Source of the DNA: Chungangia koreensis
GTDB taxonomy: Bacteria; Bacillota; Bacilli; Bacillales_A; Planococcaceae
Direction of reading: 5' to 3'
Assembly (NCBI RefSeq): GCF_042651785.1
Contig: NZ_JBHSEC010000007.1
Coordinates: forward strand, 1-64,000
Length of the DNA: 64,000 nucleotides
Part shown: positions 1 to 7,613 of the stretch, one piece after another
Numbering within the stretch: the stretch's first letter is position 1
How the letters are laid out: each line of letters starts with the position of its first letter
The notes under the pieces: generated by a model
Databases searched by the model: none
The model's input: the letters and a program-made list of their open reading frames with translations, nothing else
What the model was told of the DNA's origin: nothing
Made by a program: the position numbers and the translations under genes

Positions 1-97
<97 letters not shown>

Positions 98-166
98 AGT
101 TCGGAAGAACTGCTTGAAAAGCTTCAATGTCTTGTTTATCCAGTTTTGAGCGAACAAGCTCAACAG

Positions 167-282
<116 letters not shown>

Positions 283-287
283 CAAGG

Positions 288-319
288 CCGTTACCGATTT
301 TAATCGGTGGCGGTTTTTT
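288..319 (+). terminator. rrn operon terminator
   Basis: A GC-rich stem (CCGTTACCGATT with AATCGGTGGCGG) starts about 6 nt after 5S and runs into six T residues. It is a typical intrinsic terminator ending the rRNA operon. Confidence 0.9.
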
Positions 320-335
320 ATTTTGTAAAAGAGAT

Positions 336-382
336 AAGGGTTGAAAGAATGTTGGAGAAGCACATTCTTTCAACCCTTTTTG
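336..382 (+). terminator. Second strong hairpin after rrn
   Basis: A perfect 17-bp inverted repeat, AAGGGTTGAAAGAATGT at 336-352 and its complement at 362-378, has a 9-nt loop and is followed by TTTTT. It reads as a backup terminator for the rrn operon. It directly precedes the first 21-nt-period array. Confidence 0.8.
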
Positions 383-385
383 ATT

Positions 386-480
386 TGGACAGTAAACGGA
401 TGCAACTGGACGGTATTTCACTTCATTTGGACAGTAATGATTCAAACTGGACAGTATTCAGTGGAAATTGGACAGTAAAC
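386..480 (+). repeat. 21-nt-period array A1, word TGGACAGTA
   Basis: Five copies of TGGACAGTA (one as TGGACGGTA) start at 386, 407, 428, 448 and 469, that is steps of 21, 21, 20 and 21 nt. The intervening 11-12 nt are not conserved. Two copies extend to ACTGGACAGT, whose arms ACTG/CAGT form an imperfect dyad. The array is not coding: open frames through it show only the seven-residue periodicity forced by a 21-nt repeat. I do not recognise a named repeat family. Confidence 0.85.
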
Positions 481-525
481 GAGGTGAAGAACCACTTTTC
501 CATTTTTTTCGACTGGTTGCGTTAC

Positions 526-622
526 ATTTGCAAGTAAATCAATGGAATTTGCAAGTAATCGATAAAAACTTGCAAGTGTTCGACAAAAACTTGCAAGTAA
601 ACACGACAAACTTGCAAGTAAA
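526..622 (+). repeat. 21-nt-period array A2, word TTGCAAGTAA
   Basis: Five copies of TTGCAAGT start at 528, 549, 570, 591 and 612, an exact 21-nt period four times running. Three of the five extend on the left to ACTTGCAAGT, a perfect 10-bp palindrome. The spacer sequence varies but tends to contain GACAAA or GATAAA. The array follows A1 after a gap of about 50 nt and uses a different word with the same period. Confidence 0.88.
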
Positions 623-675
623 CTAAAAAGATATAGTAAGTGCCACTTTATCAGCACTCCAACCTCATTTTCAGT

Positions 676-790
676 GATTCGCAAATATATCTTCAAACTT
701 TCAACAAAATTCGCAAATATACTTGCTCAATTCAATAAGTAAATAAACATGCTCAATTCGCAAATAAACTTGCTCAATTTAGAAATAATC
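676..790 (+). repeat. Degenerate array A3, words TTCGCAAATA / GCTCAATT
   Basis: TTCGCAAATA occurs at 678, 710 and 757, with a decayed TTTAGAAATA at 778. AAATAAAC occurs at 741 and 762 (21 nt), and GCTCAATT at 725, 751 and 772 (26 and 21 nt). The period is visible but interrupted by small insertions, so this looks like an older relative of A1 and A2. Bases 790-916 show nothing recognisable. Confidence 0.65.
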
Positions 791-916
791 TTCTCCTCGA
801 TGAACTCAACCAACTTGCAACTACAACGTAAATCCCAGACCAGCCTTCAGTTGATCAATTTTTCTAATTCTATCGCTTTATCATACTTCATCTGTCCTTT
901 ACCTTATTAGAACACC

Positions 917-1636
917 TTACCTATTAAGTTCTTTTCGTTTCACAGCAGCGTCTATAAATGATTTGAAAAGGTGCTGTGAAGGTTCATCTCCATCCCAGGC
1001 AAATTCCTCTGGGTGCCATTGAAATCCGAATACAAAGGAATGCTCAGGGCTTTCAACGCCTTCTATGATTCCGTCCTTTGCAGTCGCTACAATTTTCAAG
1101 GAATCTGGGACTTTATTGCACGCTTGGTGGTGAAATGAATTAACTTTAAATTCATCTTCCCCGAGCAATTCGAACATCCGGCTATCTTTTTCCAACTTTA
1201 CAGTATGGGCTCGGTGGGTACGCGGTGCTTTTTGTTTATGTTGTATGACTTCTTTTTCACGTTCGGTATGGATGCTTTGATATAAGGATCCCCCGTTGAC
1301 AACATTAAGCATATGGAGTCCACGGCAAATACCGATATAGGGTTTATCCTGCTTTAAAAATTCTTGGACCAGAAGATACTCCATACGATCCAATCGAGGT
1401 GTAATGATGCCTAAATCGACATGTGGCTCTTGGCCATAATAGCCTGGGTCAATGTCTTCGCCGCCTGTCACAAGTAATGCATCAATTTGGTTACACATTT
1501 CTTGTATATCTTCATCCGGTATTTGTGGAATTAATACTGGGATCCCTCCTGCTTGAATGACTACTTTACTATAAATAGGTGGCAAGAAATAATTGCCCTC
1601 TCTGATTTCTGCTGTAATTCCAATTAACGGCTTCAT
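917..1636 (-). CDS. Gamma-glutamyl-gamma-aminobutyrate hydrolase family (class I glutamine amidotransferase, peptidase C26)
   Basis: This 239-residue cytosolic protein has the class I amidotransferase fold. The nucleophile is Cys104 in GICRG, and the His208/Glu210 pair lies in the WHPE motif near the C-terminus. GGEDIDPGYYG near residues 59-69 is typical of PuuD-like hydrolases, which cleave gamma-glutamyl amides such as gamma-glutamyl-GABA. A strong ribosome site (AAAGGAAGG) precedes the ATG. It is a single gene, transcribed away from the purine region; no polyamine or putrescine genes accompany it, so the actual substrate is unknown. Family call firm, substrate uncertain. Confidence 0.88.
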   Translation of the reverse strand: MKPLIGITAEIREGNYFLPPIYSKVVIQAGGIPVLIPQIPDEDIQEMCNQIDALLVTGGEDIDPGYYGQEPHVDLGIITPRLDRMEYLLVQEFLKQDKPYIGICRGLHMLNVVNGGSLYQSIHTEREKEVIQHKQKAPRTHRAHTVKLEKDSRMFELLGEDEFKVNSFHHQACNKVPDSLKIVATAKDGIIEGVESPEHSFVFGFQWHPEEFAWDGDEPSQHLFKSFIDAAVKRKELNR

Positions 1637-1993
1637 AAAAACCTTCCTTTGTCATGTAGAATGAATTACTATACCCTCATTACCTTGAAATAGAAACTGT
1701 TTCTTCTTTCCAAAAGTTATTTCGACAAAATGATTTACTTTGTTATATATGGTTGAGAGAAAAGAAAGAATAGTGTCAGTCGGCGTTTTTACATACAGTT
1801 GATTAATGTGAAAATAAGTAGAAGGTTTGTCAGATCAACTGAACCTTTCTTCGTCGGAGCGTATAAGCGCATAACCAAAATTTTAATAACACCTTTACAT
1901 ATGATACCCTTATATTTTCCGTTCAACTTCTTACATATTCAACGATTGAACGGGTATAAGTAAGTAACTGCTTAGTGAAAGGAAGATTGCAGT
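1637..1993. other. Divergent intergenic region
   Basis: This 357-bp gap lies between the divergent amidotransferase gene and yebE. A possible yebE promoter is TTACAT at 1931-1936 and TATAAG at 1955-1960 with an 18-nt spacer. The spacer holds a small dyad, TTCAA-CGA-TTGAA, at 1938-1950. No gene, riboswitch or repeat is visible in the rest. Confidence 0.4.
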
Positions 1994-2545
1994 ATGTGGA
2001 CAGTAATACTTATTTTTGTCATCAACATCGTGTATGTGAGTCTTTCCACATTCCGAATGATTTTGACTTTTAAAGGTTATCGCTATATTGCGGCTTTTGT
2101 CAGTATGGTCGAAGTTGTGGTATATGTAGTAGGGTTGGGACTTGTTCTTCAAAACTTAAGTGAAATCCAGAATGTCATTGCCTACGCATTAGGTTTTGGT
2201 GTTGGGATCATTGTAGGTACGAAGCTCGAGGAAAGATTGGCACTCGGTTATACGATGGTAAATGTTATTACCGTTACTGAAAACAATGAACTTGCTAACA
2301 TTCTTCGTAATGACGGTTATGGTGTAACGGTTTGGGATGTCAGTGGCCGAGAGGGCGGACGCCAAGAAATGCAAATCTTGACTCCGCGTAAAGATGAAGG
2401 AAAGTTGTATGCACGCATTAAGGAAGTTGAACCGAGAGCGTTTATGATTTCGTACGAACCGAAGACGATTCATGGCGGTTTCTGGGTCAAGCGCCTCAGG
2501 AAAGGGAAACTTTATAAAGATGGCAAAAAAGACAATATGGTTTGA
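1994..2545 (+). CDS. yebE: DUF2179 / UPF0316 membrane protein (YebE-like)
   Basis: A 183-residue protein with three hydrophobic helices in the first about 80 residues, followed by a soluble DUF2179-type domain (about residues 95-170). Length and layout match B. subtilis YebE, which sits at the same place just upstream of yebG and purE. Biochemical role unknown; the C-terminal domain may bind a small ligand or nucleotide, but that is a guess. The AAAGGAAG ribosome site supports the ATG at 1994. Its 3' end overlaps the next gene by 26 bp, indicating translational coupling. Confidence 0.85.
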   Translation: MWTVILIFVINIVYVSLSTFRMILTFKGYRYIAAFVSMVEVVVYVVGLGLVLQNLSEIQNVIAYALGFGVGIIVGTKLEERLALGYTMVNVITVTENNELANILRNDGYGVTVWDVSGREGGRQEMQILTPRKDEGKLYARIKEVEPRAFMISYEPKTIHGGFWVKRLRKGKLYKDGKKDNMV

Positions 2546-2708
2546 AGTAGGGGAGAAAGAATCGATTGACGATTGTCTCCAACGAATGGCAAAGGAAGGC
2601 TACCAGCTCGCTGGACGAAAAGAAGAGCCTTTGTTTGAAGAAGTGAACGGGGTACCTGTCCCGATTAGGCAAGTTATCAAATTTAAAGGAATAAAAGCAG
2701 ATGATTAA
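2520..2708 (+). CDS. yebG: NETI-motif protein (YebG-like)
   Basis: A 62-residue protein beginning MAKKTIWFEVGEKESIDD; the KESI tetrad corresponds to the NETI motif that names the family. The ATG at 2520 is chosen because it gives the family's usual N-terminus and has AGGAAAGGG about 12 nt upstream; a longer in-frame start at 2472 would overlap yebE deeply. Function unknown. It is the last gene before the purine operon, the same order as in B. subtilis. Its stop codon directly abuts the PurR operator. Confidence 0.85.
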   Translation: MAKKTIWFEVGEKESIDDCLQRMAKEGYQLAGRKEEPLFEEVNGVPVPIRQVIKFKGIKADD

Positions 2709-2753
2709 AACACGAACAATAAAATTGTCTGAAATTAAATTGTTCGCCTTTTT
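2707..2753 (+). promoter_or_regulatory. PurR operator: two inverted PurBoxes
   Basis: AAAACACGAACAATA (2707-2721) and, inverted, AAATTGTTCGCCTTTTT (2737-2753) form the divergent pair of PurBoxes (core CGAACAAT at 2713-2720 and its complement at 2739-2746) expected for Bacillus PurR, the PRPP-responsive repressor. The second box ends 3 nt before the -35 element. The same dyad could also act as a weak yebG terminator (CCTTTTT follows), but arrangement and core sequence favour an operator. Confidence 0.85.
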
Positions 2754-2756
2754 CCG

Positions 2757-2785
2757 TTGACTCACTTACATACTCTTGTTAAAAT
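2757..2785 (+). promoter_or_regulatory. Sigma-A promoter of the pur operon
   Basis: TTGACT (2757-2762), a 17-nt spacer and TAAAAT (2780-2785) make a near-consensus sigma-A promoter between the PurR operator and the riboswitch aptamer. The transcript would start at about 2792. Confidence 0.85.
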
Positions 2786-2805
2786 GAGTGTGAAGATAAG
2801 AGAAT

Positions 2806-2874
2806 CCCCATATATGCTGAAGAATTGGCATCAGCGTTTCTACCAGGGCACCGTAAATGTCCGGACTATGCGGG
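2806..2874 (+). promoter_or_regulatory. Guanine-type purine riboswitch (pur operon leader)
   Basis: The aptamer shows the P1 strands CCCCATA and TATGCGGG (one bulge) and the conserved joining segments GTTTCTACC and ACCGTAAATG. The 3' segment GGACTATG has cytosine at the specificity position (C74 in the xpt aptamer), so the ligand should be guanine or hypoxanthine, not adenine. A terminator hairpin lies downstream at 2947-3005, so ligand binding is expected to stop transcription before purE. Confidence 0.93.
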
Positions 2875-2946
2875 AAAGCAACTTACGGAATGAAAGCGAA
2901 AGGTGTGAACCGTTCATGTGTATACGTGGTTCATCCAAGAATTTTC

Positions 2947-3005
2947 AAATCCTTAAGTAGACTGCTTTTCATGCGTATATGAAGCAGTTTATTTAAGGAT
3001 TTTTT
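2947..3005 (+). terminator. Riboswitch-controlled terminator before purE
   Basis: AAATCCTTAA (2947-2956) pairs with TTAAGGATTT (2993-3002), and inside it ACTGCTT pairs with AAGCAGT. A run of six T residues follows. The purE ribosome site starts just after it at about 3011. It is the expression platform of the purine riboswitch. Confidence 0.85.
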
Positions 3006-3026
3006 ACGTTAGGAGAGAACAATGAC

Positions 3027-3515
3027 ATGAATCCAAAAGTTGGAGTCATCATGGGTAGTACCAGTGACTGGGAAACGATGAAACATGCGTGTGAAATATT
3101 AGAGGATTTACATGTGCCTTTTGAAAAGAAAGTAGTCTCGGCTCACCGTACGCCGGACCTCATGTTCGAATATGCAGAAACGGCAAGAGTTAGAGGAATT
3201 GAAGTGATCATTGCTGGGGCAGGGGGAGCAGCCCACTTGCCAGGGATGGTTGCAGCAAAGACGACGCTTCCAGTTATAGGTGTTCCGGTACAGTCAAAGG
3301 CTTTGAATGGACTCGATTCTCTACTTTCAATTGTCCAAATGCCTGGTGGTGTACCCGTTGCGACTGTAGCCATCGGAAAGGCAGGGGCTACGAATGCTGG
3401 ATTATTGGCAGCTCAAATCCTATCGATCTACGACAAGGAATTAGCAGAAAAATTGGCAGAAAGACGAGAACGGACTAAACAGACTGTGTTGGAAAGCAGT
3501 GGTGACTTAAATTGA
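3027..3515 (+). CDS. purE: N5-carboxyaminoimidazole ribonucleotide mutase
   Basis: A 162-residue class I PurE, moving the carboxyl group of N5-CAIR to give CAIR in purine synthesis. Visible motifs are GSTSDW near the N-terminus, SAHRTPD at about residues 39-45 carrying the catalytic His, and AGAGGAAHLPGM. The ATG at 3027 is preceded by AGGAGA; an ATG at 3022 runs directly into a stop. First gene of the operon. It overlaps purK, its substrate-supplying partner, by 4 bp. PurE plus PurK indicates the two-step bacterial route from AIR to CAIR. Confidence 0.97.
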   Translation: MNPKVGVIMGSTSDWETMKHACEILEDLHVPFEKKVVSAHRTPDLMFEYAETARVRGIEVIIAGAGGAAHLPGMVAAKTTLPVIGVPVQSKALNGLDSLLSIVQMPGGVPVATVAIGKAGATNAGLLAAQILSIYDKELAEKLAERRERTKQTVLESSGDLN

Positions 3516-4636
3516 CGAAAATCATTTATCCTGGACAAACAATCGGAATTATCGGGGGCGGACAATTAGGGAGAATGATGGCGTTGGCTGCGAAAGAAGC
3601 AGGCTTTAAGATTGCTGTGCTCGACCCAACTATGGATTCACCATGCGGGCAAGTAGCAGACATCCGCATTGTAGCGAAATACGATGATGAGGCTGCCCTT
3701 GAAGAATTGGCAGAGGTAAGTGACATCATAACGTACGAATTTGAAAATATCGATGTTGACGGATTAAAACGACTTTCTGAAATCGCTTATGTGCCGCAAG
3801 GAGCAGAACTGGTCAGGATCACGCAAGACCGGATCGCTGAAAAAGAAGCGATCTCCAATGCAGGGGTGCCTGTTGCGTCGTATGTAACGGCAGAAACATT
3901 TGAAGAACTGATCACAAAAGCTAATGACATCAAATTTCCGTGCATCGTTAAAACAACACGGGGAGGCTATGACGGAAAAGGGCAGCAGTTCATTGAGTCA
4001 AAGGAAGACCTTCATTTGGCTGAGAACCTTTTTTCACATTCTGCTTGTGTGGCAGAATCGTTCGTGCCGTTTGAAAAAGAGATCTCGGTGATTGTTCAGC
4101 GCAATGGCCACGGTCATTCCATATGCTTGCCTGTAGGAGAGAACATTCATATAAATCACATTCTACATGAGACGATTGTTCCAGCAAGGATTACTCGGGA
4201 CATTATGGCGAAGGCTAATGAAGCGGCAATGAAAATTGCAGATGAGTTGAACTTAGTCGGTACGTTAGCAGTCGAAATGTTCGTCCTGAAAGATGGTTCG
4301 ATCATCATTAACGAATTGGCACCGAGACCGCATAATTCAGGCCATTACTCGATTGAAGCTTGTAACATTTCGCAATTCCATCAGCACATCCGGGCAGTGT
4401 GCAACTGGCCGTTAAGAAAGCCGGAACTTCATTCTCCTGTCATTATGGTGAATGTGTTAGGCCAGCATGTTGTGCCAGTAACGAATGCCATTCCGAAATA
4501 TCCTGATTGGTCCATTCATCTATATGGGAAAGCTGAAGCTAAGAATAACCGGAAGATGGGACATGTGACCATACTGACAGAAGATATTGAGAAGACTTTG
4601 AACGACATTGAGGAATCCGGCATTTGGGCCGAATAG
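3512..4636 (+). CDS. purK: 5-(carboxyamino)imidazole ribonucleotide synthase
   Basis: A 374-residue ATP-grasp enzyme that carboxylates AIR to N5-CAIR using ATP and bicarbonate. The N-terminus has GIIGGGQLGRM, followed by TYEFENI at about residues 73-79; the ATP-grasp lysine region KTTRGGYDGKG lies near 147-157. Near the C-terminal third is NELAPRPHNSGHYS. The start is a TTG sharing the TTGA overlap with the purE stop codon, so translation is probably coupled. Full length for the family. Confidence 0.96.
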   Translation: MTKIIYPGQTIGIIGGGQLGRMMALAAKEAGFKIAVLDPTMDSPCGQVADIRIVAKYDDEAALEELAEVSDIITYEFENIDVDGLKRLSEIAYVPQGAELVRITQDRIAEKEAISNAGVPVASYVTAETFEELITKANDIKFPCIVKTTRGGYDGKGQQFIESKEDLHLAENLFSHSACVAESFVPFEKEISVIVQRNGHGHSICLPVGENIHINHILHETIVPARITRDIMAKANEAAMKIADELNLVGTLAVEMFVLKDGSIIINELAPRPHNSGHYSIEACNISQFHQHIRAVCNWPLRKPELHSPVIMVNVLGQHVVPVTNAIPKYPDWSIHLYGKAEAKNNRKMGHVTILTEDIEKTLNDIEESGIWAE

Positions 4637-4648
4637 GAGGAACTTTAG

Positions 4649-5944
4649 ATGATTGAACGTTATACACGACCTGAAATGGGTGCTATTTGGACAGACGAGA
4701 ACCGCTATAATGCGTGGCTGGAAGTGGAAATCCTTGCTTGTGAAGCATGGGCAGAACTTGGAGTTATTCCGAAAGAGGATGTTGCAAAGCTTCGTGCGAA
4801 TGCTTCTTTCTCAGTAGATCGCATTTTGGAAATCGAGCAAGAAACGCGCCATGACGTAGTCGCTTTCACTCGTGCGGTATCTGAAACTTTAGGCGAAGAA
4901 CGGAAATGGGTGCATTACGGATTGACTTCCACTGATGTAGTCGATACGGCCCTTTCTTATCAAATTAAACAGGCGAACACAATCATCCGGAAGGACCTTC
5001 ATAACTTCGTTGAAATCCTTGCGAATAAAGCAAAAGAACATAAATATACCGTTATGATGGGACGCACGCACGGGGTGCATGCTGAGCCGACGACGTTCGG
5101 TTTGAAGCTTGCGCTATGGCATGAAGAGATGAAGCGTAACGTCGAACGTTTCGAGGCTGCAGCTAAAACAATTGAAACCGGTAAAATCTCCGGAGCTGTC
5201 GGTACGTATGCCAATATCGATCCGTTTGTAGAGCAATTCGTTTGTGTAAAGCTCGGCTTGCAAGCTGCGCCAATTTCAACTCAGACGTTGCAACGTGACC
5301 GCCATGCGCAATATATGAGCACACTTGCACTGATTGCCACATCGATTGAAAAGTTCGCTACTGAAGTACGTGGACTTCAAAAGTCGGAAACTCGTGAAGT
5401 GGAAGAGTTCTTTGCGAAAGGCCAAAAGGGTTCGTCTGCAATGCCTCATAAACGGAATCCAATCGGATCCGAAAATATGACGGGAATGGCTCGCCTTGTA
5501 AGAGGCTATATGCTGACGGCTTATGAAAATGTATCACTTTGGCATGAGCGTGATATCTCGCATTCTTCAGCGGAGCGTGTCATTCTCCCGGATGCAACCA
5601 TTGCACTGAACTACATGTTGAACCGCTTCGGCAACATTGTGAAGAACTTGACTGTGTTCCCGGATAACATGAAACGCAATATGGATCGTACGCTTGGACT
5701 GATTTATTCACAACGTGTGCTTTTAGCTCTGATCGATAAAGGGCTTGTACGTGAAGAAGCATATGATACAGTTCAGCCGCTTGCTATGGAAGCGTGGGAA
5801 AAACAAGTGCCTTTCCGCAGCTTAGTTGAAAACAGCGACAAGATTACAAGCCGTCTATCCAAAGAGGAATTGGATGATTGCTTCGACTATAACTATCACT
5901 TACAGCATGTAGATCTAATTTTTGAGCGTCTCGGACTAAACTGA
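4649..5944 (+). CDS. purB: Adenylosuccinate lyase
   Basis: A 431-residue fumarase/aspartase-superfamily lyase acting twice in purine synthesis: SAICAR to AICAR, and adenylosuccinate to AMP, each releasing fumarate. The superfamily signature GSSAMPHKRNP is present at about residues 262-272, and TGRTHGVHAEPTTFG-type residues (MMGRTHGVHAEPTTFG) at about 136-151 supply a catalytic His. It begins 12 nt after purK with an AGGAGG site. Length matches B. subtilis PurB. Confidence 0.97.
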   Translation: MIERYTRPEMGAIWTDENRYNAWLEVEILACEAWAELGVIPKEDVAKLRANASFSVDRILEIEQETRHDVVAFTRAVSETLGEERKWVHYGLTSTDVVDTALSYQIKQANTIIRKDLHNFVEILANKAKEHKYTVMMGRTHGVHAEPTTFGLKLALWHEEMKRNVERFEAAAKTIETGKISGAVGTYANIDPFVEQFVCVKLGLQAAPISTQTLQRDRHAQYMSTLALIATSIEKFATEVRGLQKSETREVEEFFAKGQKGSSAMPHKRNPIGSENMTGMARLVRGYMLTAYENVSLWHERDISHSSAERVILPDATIALNYMLNRFGNIVKNLTVFPDNMKRNMDRTLGLIYSQRVLLALIDKGLVREEAYDTVQPLAMEAWEKQVPFRSLVENSDKITSRLSKEELDDCFDYNYHLQHVDLIFERLGLN

Positions 5945-5959
5945 TCGGGGGAACCACCA

Positions 5960-6676
5960 GTGAAAAAAGGCCAGCTATTGTATGAAGGGAAAGCGAAACG
6001 GCTTTACGCTACGGACCATGAAGATATTTTATTCGTTGAATATAAAGACAGTGCAACCGCGTTTAATGGCGAGAAAAAGGCTGAGATTGACGGGAAAGGG
6101 ACGTATAATAACCGCATTACGTCTCTCCTGTTTGAACGCCTGAATGAAAAGGGGATTCCCTCTCACTTTGTTGAACAGCTTTCTGATCGTGAACAGTTGG
6201 TCAGAAAGGTTGATATTATTCCGATTGAGGTAGTCACTCGTAATGTGGCGGCTGGCAGCCTTGCTAAGCGTCTTGGAATTGAAGAAGGAACTGAACTACA
6301 GCGGACCATTGTCGAATTCTACTACAAAGACGATGCACTCGGTGATCCTCTTATTACGGAAGAGCATATCGATATTCTTAATCTCGCATCAGAATCAGAG
6401 GTTAATGAGCTTTATGCTAAGGCTTTGTTAGTGAATGAAGTATTGTCTCAATTCTTCAATGAGATTGGTGTTATTTTAGTAGACTTTAAGCTTGAATTTG
6501 GCCGCGATGCAGAAGGCAATATTCTTCTTGCCGATGAAATTTCCCCAGATACATGCAGGCTTTGGGATGCTGAAACGAAACAGAAGTTAGACAAAGACGT
6601 ATTCCGCAGAGACCTCGGCAGCTTGACCGAAGTATATGAAATCATCTTAAACCGCTTAGGAGGCAAAACTGTATGA
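5960..6676 (+). CDS. purC: SAICAR synthetase
   Basis: A 238-residue enzyme condensing CAIR with aspartate, using ATP, to form SAICAR. YEGKAKRLYAT at the N-terminus and DEISPDTCRLWD near residues 190-201 are the family signatures. The start is GTG at 5960 after GGGGGAA. Its stop overlaps the purS ATG (ATGA), which couples it to the FGAM synthase genes. Nothing unusual is seen. Confidence 0.97.
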   Translation: MKKGQLLYEGKAKRLYATDHEDILFVEYKDSATAFNGEKKAEIDGKGTYNNRITSLLFERLNEKGIPSHFVEQLSDREQLVRKVDIIPIEVVTRNVAAGSLAKRLGIEEGTELQRTIVEFYYKDDALGDPLITEEHIDILNLASESEVNELYAKALLVNEVLSQFFNEIGVILVDFKLEFGRDAEGNILLADEISPDTCRLWDAETKQKLDKDVFRRDLGSLTEVYEIILNRLGGKTV

Positions 6677-6927
6677 AAAAAGTAAAAGTATATGTGACCC
6701 TTCGTGAAAGTGTATTAGACCCGCAAGGTACAGCATTGAAAGGGGCACTCCACACGATGGGTTACGGCGAAGTGGCGGATGTCCGGATTGGCAAATACTT
6801 AGAACTTCAAGTTGAACCTTCTGAGCGTAATTTGGATGCAGTAGTAAGAGAAATGTGTGAAAAACTATTGGCGAACGTAGTCATTGAGGATTACCGCTAT
6901 GAGGTCGAGGAGGCTGTGAACCAATGA
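6673..6927 (+). CDS. purS: FGAM synthase subunit PurS
   Basis: An 84-residue small subunit of phosphoribosylformylglycinamidine synthase. In Bacillota the enzyme is a PurS-PurQ-PurL complex instead of one large polypeptide; PurS bridges the amidotransferase and the synthase. It has the typical start MKKVKVYVTLRESVLDPQG. ATGA overlaps at both ends (with purC and purQ) suggest tightly coupled, stoichiometric translation. Confidence 0.96.
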   Translation: MKKVKVYVTLRESVLDPQGTALKGALHTMGYGEVADVRIGKYLELQVEPSERNLDAVVREMCEKLLANVVIEDYRYEVEEAVNQ

Positions 6928-7613
6928 AGTTTGCAGTCATCGTATTCCCCGGCTCCAACTGTGACGTCGACATGTTCCATGCCATCAAGGACGAATTAGG
7001 GGAAGAAGTCGAGTATGTATGGCATGATGCAACAGACTTAAGCAGCTACGATGGAATCCTCATTCCAGGCGGCTTTTCATACGGCGACTATCTTCGCTGC
7101 GGAGCGATTGCCCGTTTCTCAAACATCATGGGTGAAGTGGTGAAGGCAGCAGAAGCAGGAAAGCCGGTGCTCGGCGTTTGTAATGGGTTCCAAATTTTAA
7201 CCGAAGCCGGTCTTCTTCCTGGGGCCTTATTGCGCAATAAAAACTTGAAATTCATGTGCCGCACCGTTCCTTTGAAAGTGGTAAACAGTGACACCTTATT
7301 CACCAATCAATACAGCGAGGGGGAAGTACTGAACATCCCGATTGCACATGGTGAAGGCAACTACTATTGTGACGAAGAAACTCTTACTAGATTAAAAGCG
7401 AATAACCAAATCGTATTCACCTATGCAGGCGAAAATCCGAACGGCAGTGTTGAAGACATTGCAGGGATTGTCAACGAGCGGGGAAATGTACTCGGTATGA
7501 TGCCTCACCCTGAAAGAGCAGTAGATGAACTATTAGGCAGCGCAGATGGTCTTGCGTTATTCAAATCGATCGTTAAACAGTGGAGGGAAGCAAACTATGT
7601 CAGTCATGCTTGA
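6924..7613 (+). CDS. purQ: FGAM synthase glutaminase subunit PurQ
   Basis: A 229-residue class I glutamine amidotransferase that delivers ammonia to PurL. The nucleophile sits in GVCNGFQIL at about residues 84-92, with the catalytic His in MPHPERAVD near residue 195. It overlaps purS by 4 bp, and the purL ATG at 7597 lies inside its last codons. Length and motifs are normal for the short PurQ of the PurSQL complex. Confidence 0.97.
   Translation: MKFAVIVFPGSNCDVDMFHAIKDELGEEVEYVWHDATDLSSYDGILIPGGFSYGDYLRCGAIARFSNIMGEVVKAAEAGKPVLGVCNGFQILTEAGLLPGALLRNKNLKFMCRTVPLKVVNSDTLFTNQYSEGEVLNIPIAHGEGNYYCDEETLTRLKANNQIVFTYAGENPNGSVEDIAGIVNERGNVLGMMPHPERAVDELLGSADGLALFKSIVKQWREANYVSHA

Noticed and set aside
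442..696. Minus-strand frame with repeating LLAS/LLAN heptads, looking like a leucine-zipper protein
   Set aside because: The heptads are forced by the 21-nt DNA period of array A2; no ribosome site, and every frame through the array shows similar seven-residue repeats.
386..790. CRISPR array
   Set aside because: Repeat words are only 8-10 nt with 11-13 nt gaps and a 21-nt period, far below CRISPR repeat and spacer lengths. No leader or cas genes are present.
2713..2752. Reading the CGAACAAT dyad only as a yebG terminator
   Set aside because: The core and the pairing of inverted boxes just before the -35 element match the PurR operator; the T run is short and the loop long.
2757..2960. 67-codon frame upstream of purE
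   Set aside because: It coincides with the promoter and guanine riboswitch; RNA structure explains the sequence.
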